A model generated the notes under the pieces. That model had not been told where the DNA came from, did not search any database, and saw only the letters and a list, made by a program, of their open reading frames with translations. From the NCBI RefSeq assembly GCF_029239295.1, contig NZ_JAQZBC010000011.1, forward strand, positions 62,001-126,000: 64,000 nt of DNA, in the 5' to 3' direction. Of the stretch, positions 55,628-64,000 are shown one piece after another. The position numbers were made by a program, and so were the translations under genes. The stretch's first letter is position 1. Each line of letters starts with the position of its first letter. The stretch is from Sphingomonas sp. Its GTDB lineage: Bacteria > Pseudomonadota > Alphaproteobacteria > Sphingomonadales > Sphingomonadaceae.

Positions 55628-56194
55628 TCAGTGACGCTTCTTCGACAATTTGGTCGCCAGCTCGTCGCTGCCCTGTGCGGCGGCCACTGCGGATGCGGTC
55701 CGGCCGGACGCATCGGCTAGCATAGCGTCCGCTCCTGCAGCGAGCAGCAGATCCACTTGCCGGGAGCGATTGAACAAGGCGGCCATCATCAATGCCGTCT
55801 GTCCGGCCTTGTTGCGCATGTTCACGTCGCAGCCCGCCTTCAGCAACCGCTCCGCAATGGCATCCTCGCCCTTGAAGGCTACCCCCATCTGGGCGGTATT
55901 GCCCTGGGTAGCGTCCGGCTTGCACGGGTCGGCTCCCGCAGCGATCAGGGCCTCTACCGTGGCGGCATGGCCAGAATAAGCGGCGAGGATCAGCGGGGTG
56001 AAGCCACGACGATCATGCGCATTGATGTCAGCACCGGCGGCGATCAGCGGCTCGACCATATCTGTGCGACCCAGGCGTGCAGCTTCAAACAGCAGTTCCT
56101 GACGCCGCTCCGGCTGCGGCAGGGTGTGGGGAGTGGCAGGTGCGGTGGAGGCGCTTGCACTGGCGAGCAAGGCCGCGGCGATCAACGAGAACAT
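55628..56194 (-). CDS. Exported ankyrin-repeat protein (AnkB-like)
   Basis: A 188-residue protein with a signal peptide (FSLIAAALLASASASTA) and four or five ankyrin repeats (AARLGRTDMVEPLIAAGADINAHD; GFTPLILAAYSGHAATVEALIAAGADP; KAGQTALMMAALFNRSRQVDLLLAAGAD). The ATG at 56194 is chosen for the signal peptide. It follows the catalase gene by 72 bp on the same strand. In Pseudomonas aeruginosa an ankyrin protein (AnkB) is encoded with periplasmic catalase KatB and supports its activity; the same arrangement is seen here, with both proteins exported. Confidence 0.88.
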   Translation of the reverse strand: MFSLIAAALLASASASTAPATPHTLPQPERRQELLFEAARLGRTDMVEPLIAAGADINAHDRRGFTPLILAAYSGHAATVEALIAAGADPCKPDATQGNTAQMGVAFKGEDAIAERLLKAGCDVNMRNKAGQTALMMAALFNRSRQVDLLLAAGADAMLADASGRTASAVAAAQGSDELATKLSKKRH

Positions 56195-56266
56195 CGGGAA
56201 GGATCCTAAGCAAGGGGTGCCGCCCGGCCCCGGAGATAAGAACAAGGCCGGGCGACGGGGCAGGCG

Positions 56267-57934
56267 TCAGTTCGCGTACTGCTCCGGATGAGCGGCGCGA
56301 TATTCCGCCACGGCACGTTTCACCTCGGCCAGCGGAACATTGACCGCCCTGGCGACGCGGGTGCCGTAATCGGCATCGGCCTGGTAGAAATAGCTCACCA
56401 TGATCGTTCGGGTACGATCCGACCGAACCTGACCCAGATCACCCGCCAGGTTCTCGATCAGATCGGCCCGCTCCACCTCCGGCAGCGACCGATAGAAGAT
56501 GCCGGCCTGTTCGAAGTTGTTGGTCTTCGCAATTGGCTTGGAGTCCACGACGGCATTCACCGTGTAGGTGGAGTTGCGGAACTCGTCCGCGGTCGCCTTT
56601 GGCGCGACCGCAGACGGGAAGTAATTCACGCTGTCGCTGCGACCCGAACTGTTCAGAAAACCGTCCTGATTGTTGTTCACAACCCGCACACGCGGCTTGT
56701 TCACCGGCAGCGACATGACGTTGGCACCGACGCGATAACGCTGCGTATCGGCGTAGGAGAACAACCGCCCCTGAAGCATGCGGTCAGGCGACGGTTCGAT
56801 GCCCGGCACCATGTTCGATGGCGCGAAAGCGGACTGTTCGGTCCACTCGAAGAAATTGTCGGGTACCTTGTTCAGCGTCATTTCGCCGATCTTGCGGAAC
56901 GGAACGCCCAGCCATTCCTTCGTATCGTCGAACGGGTTGTAATTCAGCCTCGCGAATTCAGTCTCGGGCATCACCTGGATCATCAGATCCCAGGACGGGA
57001 AGTTTCCCTTGCCGATCTCCGCGTACAGATCGTCGGTCAGGTAGTTGAAGCCGGCCTTCACCGCCTCATGCGCCTTGTAGTTGCGGACACCTTGGCGACT
57101 AATCCAGCGGAACTTCGCAAACACCCTTTCGCCCTTGGCGTTGACGAGCGCGAACGCATGCACGCCATTGCCATCCATCGTGCGATACGAGGCGGGGGTG
57201 CCCAAATTGGTCCACACCTGGGTAATCATGTTGGTCGCTTCGGGCGTGGTTGAAAAGAACTCGAAGAAGCGGTTGGGATCTTGCTTGTTCAGCACCGGAT
57301 CGGGCTTCAGCGAATGGATCATATCGGAGAACTGGATTGCGTCGCGAATGAAGAAGATGGGCAGATTGTTGCCCACCAGGTCCCAGTTTCCCTGGTCGGT
57401 GTAGAACTTCGTCGCGAAGCCGTGCGGGTCACGCGCGAACTCGGCACTGTCGCGGCCGTGGATCACGGTTGAAAAGCGGACGAACACCGGCGTCTCCTTG
57501 CCCGGCGCAAAGAGCGACGCCTTGGTGATGTCGGAGATATCAGCCGTGGCCTTGAACACGCCGAGAGCGCCTGTCCCGCGAGCGTGGACAACACGTTCCG
57601 GCACACGTTCGCGATCGAACCGGGCTAGTTTCTCGATCAGATGCGCGTCCTCGAGCAGCACCGGACCCATGTCACCGGCCGTTTTGGAGTGCCGATTCTC
57701 GCCGATCGGCGCCCCATTATCGCGCGTGAACTGCGGCGCGGCTGCGCTCGCCGCGGCGGCCCGCGGCGGCGCCTTGCCCGGGGCCACGGGCGCCGCGCCG
57801 GTCTGCATCCGGGCCGCGACGGAAGCGGCGGCGTCGGACAATGTCTGTGCGTGCGCCGAGAGCGAAGGCGCGGCGCAGCCTGCCAGTAACGCGGCGGTGC
57901 GCAGAGGAAATGAATTGAAGGCGGCTCTCATCAA
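56267..57934 (-). CDS. katB: Exported monofunctional heme catalase (KatB-like)
   Basis: A 555-residue catalase: 2 H2O2 to O2 and water. A signal peptide (AALLAGCAAPSLSAHAQ) and an Ala/Pro-rich linker precede the core, which begins TRDNGAPIGENRHSKTAGDMGP. Catalytic His is in RVVHARGTGALGVF, and Asn in VGNNLPIFFIRDAI. The proximal Tyr is in RLFSYADTQRYRVG. The size suits a small-subunit clade enzyme with an extra leader. It is followed by an ankyrin gene. The symbol reflects the catalase-ankyrin pairing and is tentative. Its 5' leader has a strong hairpin. Confidence 0.92.
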   Translation of the reverse strand: MMRAAFNSFPLRTAALLAGCAAPSLSAHAQTLSDAAASVAARMQTGAAPVAPGKAPPRAAAASAAAPQFTRDNGAPIGENRHSKTAGDMGPVLLEDAHLIEKLARFDRERVPERVVHARGTGALGVFKATADISDITKASLFAPGKETPVFVRFSTVIHGRDSAEFARDPHGFATKFYTDQGNWDLVGNNLPIFFIRDAIQFSDMIHSLKPDPVLNKQDPNRFFEFFSTTPEATNMITQVWTNLGTPASYRTMDGNGVHAFALVNAKGERVFAKFRWISRQGVRNYKAHEAVKAGFNYLTDDLYAEIGKGNFPSWDLMIQVMPETEFARLNYNPFDDTKEWLGVPFRKIGEMTLNKVPDNFFEWTEQSAFAPSNMVPGIEPSPDRMLQGRLFSYADTQRYRVGANVMSLPVNKPRVRVVNNNQDGFLNSSGRSDSVNYFPSAVAPKATADEFRNSTYTVNAVVDSKPIAKTNNFEQAGIFYRSLPEVERADLIENLAGDLGQVRSDRTRTIMVSYFYQADADYGTRVARAVNVPLAEVKRAVAEYRAAHPEQYAN

Positions 57935-57957
57935 GCGTCCCTTTTGTCACCGCGTGT

Positions 57958-57982
57958 CCGCGCGGCCGGGCGGGCCGCGCGG
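57958..57982 (-). other. GC hairpin in the katB leader
   Basis: CCGCGCGGCC and GGCCGCGCGG form a perfect 10-bp stem with a 5-base loop, 24 bp before the catalase ATG and just outside the AAGGGA ribosome site. It could shape translation or be a terminator for upstream transcription. Confidence 0.4.
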
Positions 57983-58189
57983 GCGATCCGCGGGCGCCCC
58001 CGCTATGACGCGGCGCCCGTGACGGCTGAAACGGGAATGCCCGTTCACAGAGATCGAGAGGAACGAAGATGAAGGCCGCAGACAGCTAGCCCTGCTGTGT
58101 CCGCGGCGCTGACTTGCCGCACCCATGTGACGTTCTTCGTACGGCAGGTGGTAACTGACTGGACAGGTCGGGCATGAAGCGCTGAAATG

Positions 58190-58535
58190 CCACCCACGAC
58201 CGTCAGGACTTGCGTTACGATGAGCCCGCCACGGTCGTGTTGTTGGGAGAGCGCGGATGGGCTGGATCGCGAGCGGGACGCACCAAATGTCGGTGCATAT
58301 GCGGTGCCAGTCGACTGGCACTACACGCCCGATGAGGCCCGATGCCATGCGCCCGCCGGTCGAGGTAACGCGCTGGGGGCATTGTTTGATGCCACCCCTC
58401 CCCGTGCAGCGGCGCCGGCGGATGCCTCTTCAACGATCATCTACACCTCGGGCACGACCGCGCGAGGATTCCGGCAAGATCTTCAAACGAAAGCTGCGTG
58501 AACCTTATTGGGCGGACCGGAAGGGACAGATATGA
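58190..58535 (+). pseudogene. Remnants of an AMP-binding acyl-CoA ligase
   Basis: Three short pieces of the fatty-acid CoA-ligase family survive in different frames. The N-terminal-like piece is NVGAYAVPVDWHYTPDEA (58279-58335). The AMP-binding signature is DASSTIIYTSGTT (about 58421-58460). The extreme C terminus is PREDSGKIFKRKLREPYW (about 58464-58520), ending with the TGA at 58533. A full enzyme is about 500 codons, so most of the gene has been deleted. The old stop overlaps the amidohydrolase ATG (ATGA), so the two genes were coupled before decay. Confidence 0.75.
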
Positions 58536-59578
58536 TCGAAGACGTGCTGGAACCGGATCTGCCGATCATCGATCCGCACCACCACCTGTGGGACTTCACC
58601 CCTGTCCAGTCGGCTGCGAGGGAGAGTAGCCACCCCTTCGGCGCGATCATGAAGCAGAGCCCGCGCTACCTGTTCGACGAGCTCCTGCGCGACTGCCGCC
58701 ACAGCGGGCATAATGTGATCGGCACCGTCTTTCTTCAGTGCGGGGCATTCTATCGGGCCGACGGACCACCCGAAATGAAGCCGGTGGGGGAAGTGGAATT
58801 CGTGAACGGCGTCGCGGCGCAAGCAGCAAGCGGGATCTACGGTCCATTCCACGCCTGTATTGGTATCGTCGGCCAGGCGGATCTGACGCTGGGCCCGGCG
58901 GTCGGCGCCGTGCTGGACGCAGAAATCGCGGCGGGGAACGGGCGGTTCCGTGGTATCCGCCACATCGGCGCTCATGACGCGGATTCCGACGTTCTGGGGC
59001 CGCTCGGGCACGCCCCCGCTGCCCTCTATGCCGACGCGACGTTCCGCGAAGGCTTTGCGGAACTGGGCAAGCGCGGCCTGACCTTCGATGCCTGGGTGTT
59101 GGAACCTCAGATCCCCGAAGTGACCGCGCTAGCGCGCGCTTTTCCGGAACAGCCGATCGTGCTGGATCACGTCGGCACCCCGCTCGGCCTGGGTATCTAT
59201 GCGGGACGGCATGATGACCGGTTCGCGACGTGGAAGGCGGCGATCGAGGAACTATCCACCTGCCCCAACGTGACGATCAAGCTGGGCGGACTGGCCATGC
59301 CGTTCTGCAAGCTTGGCGAACTGGGACCGGAGACACGCACCACGGCCGAACGGCTGGCCGAACTGTTCCGCCCCTATGTCGAGACCAGCATCGCCGCCTT
59401 TGGCGCACGCCGCGCGATGTTCGAGAGTAATTTTCCCGTCGATCGCTGGGGCGCGGATTATGCCACGCTGTGGAATGCCTTCAAGCTGATCGCCCAAGGC
59501 GCCAGCGCCGACGAAAAGCGCGATCTGTTCGCCGGCGCGGCCGCGCGCTTCTACAAGGTGGAGGATCTGCTGGGGTAA
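58532..59578 (+). CDS. Amidohydrolase (TIM-barrel, Amidohydro_2 family)
   Basis: A 348-residue metal-dependent hydrolase. Residues DPHHHLWDFTP hold the metal-binding HxH of the amidohydrolase-2 group. LDHVGTPLGLGIYAG and FESNFPVDRWGADYATLWN hold the conserved His and Asp. The family includes lactonases such as 2-pyrone-4,6-dicarboxylate hydrolase and aromatic decarboxylases. AAGGGA precedes the ATG. It is intact although the ligase gene before it is decayed, so it may now serve another role or be on its way to loss. Confidence 0.9.
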   Translation: MIEDVLEPDLPIIDPHHHLWDFTPVQSAARESSHPFGAIMKQSPRYLFDELLRDCRHSGHNVIGTVFLQCGAFYRADGPPEMKPVGEVEFVNGVAAQAASGIYGPFHACIGIVGQADLTLGPAVGAVLDAEIAAGNGRFRGIRHIGAHDADSDVLGPLGHAPAALYADATFREGFAELGKRGLTFDAWVLEPQIPEVTALARAFPEQPIVLDHVGTPLGLGIYAGRHDDRFATWKAAIEELSTCPNVTIKLGGLAMPFCKLGELGPETRTTAERLAELFRPYVETSIAAFGARRAMFESNFPVDRWGADYATLWNAFKLIAQGASADEKRDLFAGAAARFYKVEDLLG

Positions 59579-59698
59579 TCACCCCGCGTGGTGCGACGGG
59601 CGCTGTTCTCCGAAAGGCAATTGTCCCCAACGTCCGCGTGCTCAGCGCACGGGATTTCGGCTGACGCTGGCGGCAAAGCCACCCTATAGCGGCCGTTG

Positions 59699-60550
59699 AT
59701 GACAGACCGCCTCAAAGTCCTGCTGCAATATGCCCTGCCCAAACAGGGGCTGACCACCCTCGCCGGTCGTGTCGCGGGCATGAAGGGGGGCACGGTGACA
59801 ACGCGCCTGATCCGTCTGTTCGCGGCGCGATATGGTGTCGACATGAGCGAGGCGGAAAATCCGGATCTCGCCAGCTACACGACGTTCAACGACTTCTTCA
59901 CGCGCGCCCTGCGCGCCGGCGTTCGGCCGATGGCGGACGCGGATTTCGTCAGCCCGGTGGATGGCGCAATCAGCCAGTTCGGCGCGATTGATGACCATCA
60001 CATCGTGCAAGCCAAGGGACATCGTTTCACCACCACTCAGCTGGTCGGCGGCGATGCGGCGCTCGCGGCAGAATTCCGCCACGGCAGCTTCGCCAACCTC
60101 TATCTGTCGCCCAAGGATTACCACCGCCTGCACATGCCCTGCGAGGGCCGGTTAAGGCGAATGATCTACGTGCCGGGCGCCCTATTCTCGGTGAACCCGG
60201 TCACCGCACGAGGCGTCCCGAACCTTTTTGCGCGCAACGAGCGAGTGGTCTGCGTATTTGAATCCAGGGACCATGGCGTTTTCGTAATGGTGCTGGTCGG
60301 TGCCACGATCGTGGGCAGCATGGCGACGGCTTGGCACGGCGTGGTCAATCCCAAACGCAACAACACCGTCTCCGAGTGGCGCTATGACGATCAGCAGATT
60401 GTGCTCAAGAAGGGGGAGGAAATGGGGCGCTTCCTGCTCGGCTCGACAATCGTGATGCTGTTCCAGCAAGACACAGTCGTCTTCGACGAAGATTGGGCGC
60501 CGGAACGGCCCGTTCGCCTCGGCGAAGCAATGGGACAGCGTCCCATCTGA
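59699..60550 (+). CDS. psd: Phosphatidylserine decarboxylase proenzyme
   Basis: A 283-residue enzyme that decarboxylates phosphatidylserine to phosphatidylethanolamine at the inner membrane. It is cleaved at LGST (GRFLLGSTIVMLF, C-terminal region) to make the pyruvoyl group. SPVDGAISQFGAID and YLSPKDYHRLHMPCEG are conserved and carry the catalytic Asp and His. The long (about 280) form is that of E. coli type. Ribosome site is weak; the ATG at 59699 overlaps a TTG at 59696. There is no pssA gene beside it. Confidence 0.93.
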   Translation: MTDRLKVLLQYALPKQGLTTLAGRVAGMKGGTVTTRLIRLFAARYGVDMSEAENPDLASYTTFNDFFTRALRAGVRPMADADFVSPVDGAISQFGAIDDHHIVQAKGHRFTTTQLVGGDAALAAEFRHGSFANLYLSPKDYHRLHMPCEGRLRRMIYVPGALFSVNPVTARGVPNLFARNERVVCVFESRDHGVFVMVLVGATIVGSMATAWHGVVNPKRNNTVSEWRYDDQQIVLKKGEEMGRFLLGSTIVMLFQQDTVVFDEDWAPERPVRLGEAMGQRPI

Positions 60551-60873
60551 GCTCCTCTTGTCCTTCACTGAGGAGGACCGCCAGCAAACGCCGGTTGGAG
60601 ACGATGAACTCCTCGCCGCGACGACCGCTCGCTGGTGCGGTCCTCGGCAACCCGGCGCCAGATAGGACGCCTGCGACCGGAAAAGCCGTCGCTCGTCGAA
60701 GGCTATCGATTTGGTTCGTCACCCCTCCAGCACCCACGATACGTCCGCCAGAGCCATTCTCGGGCTGGATCGATGAACTATGCGCTGTGCGAATGCCCCG
60801 CACTGCGTTTTTATATTGTCCGAATTAAAGAAAGCGGTACGCTGAGCCCAAGCCTACGATAGAACAGAGGTTT
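60551..60873. other. Intergenic region, nothing recognised
   Basis: 320 bp between psd and the MFS gene. A minus-strand stretch (near 60560-60660, EEFIVSNRRLLAVLLSEGQEE) reads somewhat like protein but has no start, stop context or family. The promoter of the symporter gene should lie near its AT-rich end (60805-60835). Confidence 0.3.
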
Positions 60874-62397
60874 GTGTTGGAGAGGAAAAGTACGGCGCGC
60901 GGTGTGCCGCCAGGGGCTCCCCTTGGCGCACGCACAAAGCTGCTATTCGGCGTGGGCTCGCTCGCGGAAGGCGCGCAAACTGTTGCCTTCGGATCGTATC
61001 TCCTGATCTTCTACAACCAGGTGATGGGCGTGCCGGCGGGCATCGTCTCGGCCGCACTCATGGCTTCGTTGGTCATCGATGCGATCAGCAATCCGATTTT
61101 GGGTCATATCAGTGACAACCTGCGATCGCGTTGGGGTCGGCGACATCCATTCATGTATGCCGCGGCTCTTCCGACGGCGCTGTGCTTCTGGCTGATGTTC
61201 AACCCGCCGCAAGGCTGGAGCCATGACGCGCTGTTCTGGTACATCCTCGCCGTCGCCACGCTCGGTCGGATCTCGATCAACCTGTACGAGTTGCCATCAG
61301 CCGCGCTCACGCCGGAGCTGACGGAGGATTATGACGAGCGCACGTCGCTGATGACGTGGCGATATTTCTTTGGGTACGTAGGCGGGCTAGGCATCGCGAC
61401 CCTGCTGTTCTTCGTCCTGCTTCGTCCTACCGCGCAATATCCGGTGGGCCAGCTCAATCCTGAGGGTTACCAACAACTCGGCGTCATCGGCGGTGCGCTC
61501 ACGCTGTGTGCGATCCTAGTCTGCGCGTTCGGCACGCAGGCTCGCGGCAAGCTTGCACCGCAACCGCCTGCTCGTGGCAATCGATCGTTCCGCCAGCATT
61601 TCAGCGAGATGCTGAGTACGCTGAACCACCGCGGTTTCCAGGCACTGCTCGCGTTCGGCGTACTCAAGTTCTCCGCCGCCGGGCTCTATGCCTCCATGGC
61701 CGTCTATCTCGGCACGTACGTGTGGCAGCTCAGCCCCAAAAGCATGGGATTGCTGGCGTTCGACGGCGTCATTGCTGCGCTCATCGCCTTGTTCCTCGCG
61801 CCCCGTGCGGCGCGGCGCTACGGCAAGCGCGCGGTAGCGGTCACCGCAGCGGTTTTGGGTGTCTCGATCGGTTTGATGCCGCTGTTTTTGCGCCAGCTCG
61901 GTCTGTTTATGCCGATTGACCCTGAAGGCCCGCTGGTCCTGACCCTTTTCGCTTTCGCCACCGTGTTCGGCACCTTCTCCGCGACGTCTCAGATCATGAC
62001 GAGTGCCATGATCGCAGATGTCGTCGAGGACAGCATGGTCCGCACGGGACGGCACTCCGCCGGCACGTTCTTCGCCGCTAACGCCTTTATGAAAACCTGT
62101 ACTAGCGGGTTCGGCGTGCTCGGAGCCGGATTGCTGTTGAGCGTGTCCGGGTTTCCAGAGAAAGCCATTCCCGGGCAAGTTCCGCCAGCAGTGATCGACC
62201 GGCTTGTCGGTCTCTACATGCCGGCTATCGCGATCCTGTGGGCGATCGCCATTGTCTTTCTGTCGTTCTACCGGATCGACCGCGCTCGGCATGAGGAAAA
62301 CGTCCGCCGAGTGCGCGAGGGAGCTGTGGTGGAAGATCTATCCGCGCGCGCCGGTGAGCCCACCCGTCTCTCACCGACGGTGCTGCCCAACACCTGA
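60874..62397 (+). CDS. GPH-family sugar:cation symporter (MFS)
   Basis: A 507-residue transporter with about twelve helices. ISNPILGHISDNLRSRWGRRHPFMY is the MFS loop 2-3 signature in the glycoside-pentoside-hexuronide (MelB-like) form, and YELPSAALTPELTEDYDERTSLMTWR is typical of the family. The GTG at 60874 follows ACAGAGG at good distance and there is no better ATG nearby. The downstream TonB receptor suggests the pair imports an oligosaccharide or glycoside across both membranes. Confidence 0.9.
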   Translation: MLERKSTARGVPPGAPLGARTKLLFGVGSLAEGAQTVAFGSYLLIFYNQVMGVPAGIVSAALMASLVIDAISNPILGHISDNLRSRWGRRHPFMYAAALPTALCFWLMFNPPQGWSHDALFWYILAVATLGRISINLYELPSAALTPELTEDYDERTSLMTWRYFFGYVGGLGIATLLFFVLLRPTAQYPVGQLNPEGYQQLGVIGGALTLCAILVCAFGTQARGKLAPQPPARGNRSFRQHFSEMLSTLNHRGFQALLAFGVLKFSAAGLYASMAVYLGTYVWQLSPKSMGLLAFDGVIAALIALFLAPRAARRYGKRAVAVTAAVLGVSIGLMPLFLRQLGLFMPIDPEGPLVLTLFAFATVFGTFSATSQIMTSAMIADVVEDSMVRTGRHSAGTFFAANAFMKTCTSGFGVLGAGLLLSVSGFPEKAIPGQVPPAVIDRLVGLYMPAIAILWAIAIVFLSFYRIDRARHEENVRRVREGAVVEDLSARAGEPTRLSPTVLPNT

Positions 62398-62405
62398 CTA
62401 AGCAA

Positions 62406-62425
62406 CCCGCCAAGTCCTTGGCGGG
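62406..62425 (+). other. Hairpin between the symporter and TonB receptor genes
   Basis: CCCGCCAA and TTGGCGGG form a perfect 8-bp stem with a GTCC loop, 9 bp after the symporter stop. No T run follows. It may be a weak terminator or mRNA-stability hairpin. Confidence 0.5.
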
Positions 62426-62482
62426 CCATCCTCGCTCAACACACACCCGCGCAAGATCGGGGTCCCAAGGAGAAGATGAATA

Positions 62483-64000
62483 ATGCGGTTGCGTTCCTGG
62501 CTGCTCATGAGCGGCGCCCTGCTCACTACCGCTCCCGCGGCATCCTTCGCTCAAGTGGTTGATACAAACGCTCCACCGGCTGGCACGGTGCCTGCGCCTG
62601 CGCCGTCCGTCACGCCGCCGCAGTCGACGGCGGTACAGCCCCCGCTCGACGAACAGACGGCCGCCGACATCATCGTGACCGGCTCTCTTATACGCGGGCA
62701 ACGGGAGGACTCCGCCCTTCCCGTAGACGTTATTACCGCCGGCGAGCTTCAGCGTCAGGGCAGCCCCAGCGTGGTGGAGCTGCTGAAGGCGCTGCCAGTC
62801 GCCAACGGCACGCTCGGCGATTCCAATCAGTTCGACAATCGCAGTCAAGGCGCTGAAGGCATTGCCAGCATTAACCTGCGTGGGCTCGGCCCTTCGCGTA
62901 CCCTGGTCCTTCTGAACAGCCGTCGCCTGGTACGCGCAGGAAACGGCGTTCCGACGGTGGACGTGAACCTGCTGCCGCTCGCGGCGATCGGACGTATCGA
63001 CATCCTGAAGGACGGTGCGGCAGCGACCTACGGCTCGGATGCAATCGCTGGCGTGGTCAACTTCATCACCAATCGGTCGCTTAAAGGCTTGGTGGTGAGC
63101 GGCGATTACAAGGGCATCAAGGGCTCCAACGGTGACTGGACCGCCAGCGCGGCCTTCGGACACAATCAAAACGGCCTGCGTGTGTTGGCTTCGTTCGGAT
63201 ATCAGCACCGCAGCGAGCTTCTCGTCACCGACCGTGATTTCGCGATCGGCTCATACACCAACAACCCCGAGAATGGCTTCACCCAGAGCGGCAACCCCGG
63301 CGTGTTCCTGCCGGTGTTCGGTAATGGAGCGCCAGCCGCCGGTCTTCGTCTCGACGCGGGCTGCGTCCCGCTGGGAGGCATTGCGCTCGCCAACAACGGG
63401 GTCGCCAATCAGCGCTGCGCAAACCAGTATCTGGGCTTCAATGCACTGACTGATACCGAGAACCGCCTACAGGCCTATATTGAGGTGGGCGTCGACCTGA
63501 CACCCGATATAGAGCTGGAGGTGTCCGCGCTCTACGGCTGGTCGGAAGTTCCGCATCAGCGCAGCTCGCCTTCGTATACCATCCTACAGCGACCATCAGC
63601 CTACACGCTGCCCGGCAGCTTCGGCCCGACGGCACAGGCCGGGTTCTTTGTACCGGCGAGCAACCCGGGCTACGCGGCCTACGCCGCAGCGAACCCTGGT
63701 GCACTGCCGACCACCGTGGCAGGCATTCCGGTCGCTGGCGCGACCTTCCCAGCACTATTATTTCGACCGTTCCTTCTGGGGGGCGCCAATGGCGTCGACA
63801 GTTCGGGCTGGCGTGAGTCAGAGTCGATCCGCTTCACCGGTGCTCTGACCGGCGCGCTGAGCGACGCCCTCAACTTCGACGTGTCCGGCATGTATCATCG
63901 CTACACGCGCCAGACGATGAACCTGGATACGATCGTCGACCGGGTGCAACTGGGTCTGCGTGGCTTTGGCGGGCCGGACTGCAACCGCGTCAGCGGCGCG
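62483..64000 (+). CDS. TonB-dependent receptor, N-terminal part (runs off the window)
   Basis: The open frame runs 506 codons from the ATG at 62483 (AAGGAG at 62467) to the edge. The signal peptide is LRSWLLMSGALLTTAPAASFAQ. A Pro/Ala linker and TonB-box-like ADIIVTGSLIRG lead to the plug, with SINLRGLGPSRTLVLLNSRRLV and GAAATYGSDAIAGVVNFIT. The barrel begins near residue 200. Size and plug sequence match the roughly 1000-residue receptors for plant glycans or similar. It is 85 bp from the symporter and probably in the same unit. Another ATG at 62476 is out of frame. Confidence 0.93.
   Translation, partial: MRLRSWLLMSGALLTTAPAASFAQVVDTNAPPAGTVPAPAPSVTPPQSTAVQPPLDEQTAADIIVTGSLIRGQREDSALPVDVITAGELQRQGSPSVVELLKALPVANGTLGDSNQFDNRSQGAEGIASINLRGLGPSRTLVLLNSRRLVRAGNGVPTVDVNLLPLAAIGRIDILKDGAAATYGSDAIAGVVNFITNRSLKGLVVSGDYKGIKGSNGDWTASAAFGHNQNGLRVLASFGYQHRSELLVTDRDFAIGSYTNNPENGFTQSGNPGVFLPVFGNGAPAAGLRLDAGCVPLGGIALANNGVANQRCANQYLGFNALTDTENRLQAYIEVGVDLTPDIELEVSALYGWSEVPHQRSSPSYTILQRPSAYTLPGSFGPTAQAGFFVPASNPGYAAYAAANPGALPTTVAGIPVAGATFPALLFRPFLLGGANGVDSSGWRESESIRFTGALTGALSDALNFDVSGMYHRYTRQTMNLDTIVDRVQLGLRGFGGPDCNRVSGA

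Noticed and set aside
58069..58089. A 6-codon leader peptide ORF behind GAGAGGAACGAAG
   Set aside because: Good ribosome site but no attenuator structure or gene directly after it; may be the start of a deleted gene.

Overview
The window looks like chromosomal DNA of a sphingomonad alphaproteobacterium (Sphingomonas or a close relative). The evidence is the high G+C content, four TonB-dependent receptors (one cut by the right edge), archaic spore-coat-U chaperone-usher pili, a family of TTCGCCCTGAGC / GCTTCGACAGGCTCAG inverted repeats, and many short convergent or divergent operons. No rRNA, tRNA, CRISPR array, insertion sequence or prophage was recognised. Genus assignment is an inference from gene content.

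Left part (1-14.7 kb): the 3' end of a sensor histidine kinase, a large TonB receptor behind a GTTAC-type palindrome, cardiolipin synthase, a tannase-family esterase, then a DUF2946 / TonB receptor / PepSY membrane protein locus that looks like metal or siderophore uptake. Next is mesX-mesD, an oxygen-dependent folate-independent methionine synthase pair, behind a well conserved cobalamin riboswitch: B12 should switch off a B12-independent route to methionine.

14.7-34.2 kb: a glutathione transferase; a Csu-like archaic pilus operon (SCPU subunit, chaperone, usher with an apparent frameshift, two-domain SCPU adhesin); and, divergent from it, a tyrosine recombinase whose catalytic residues have the same spacing as phage P1 Cre. 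Between the pilus promoter and the recombinase gene lies a perfect 15-8-15 inverted repeat with loxP architecture, the most interesting structure here. Then come a broken TfoX-like gene, a glyoxalase-fold protein, an M1 aminopeptidase, two SDR enzymes, an SLC13-type permease, an SMR efflux protein and several small unknown proteins.

34.2-48.2 kb: a three-subunit PaoABC-like molybdenum hydroxylase with a MarR regulator; an RND efflux operon (unknown small protein, adaptor, pump, outer-membrane factor) whose pump gene carries both an N-terminal deletion and a frameshift, behind two TetR-type palindromes; a GNAT gene killed by a stop codon; a DUF421 pair; an Rmf-like small protein; and a DUF3597 protein.

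48.2-64 kb: a TonB receptor coupled to a purple-acid-phosphatase-like enzyme, a methyltransferase, TerC plus UPF0114, an exported catalase-ankyrin pair (KatB-AnkB type), remnants of an acyl-CoA ligase fused to an intact amidohydrolase, phosphatidylserine decarboxylase, and a GPH-type sugar symporter followed by a TonB receptor running off the window. Five genes carry lesions (usher, TfoX-like, RND pump, GNAT, acyl-CoA ligase). The ligase and the RND N-terminal deletion look like real decay; the single-base lesions could be sequence errors.
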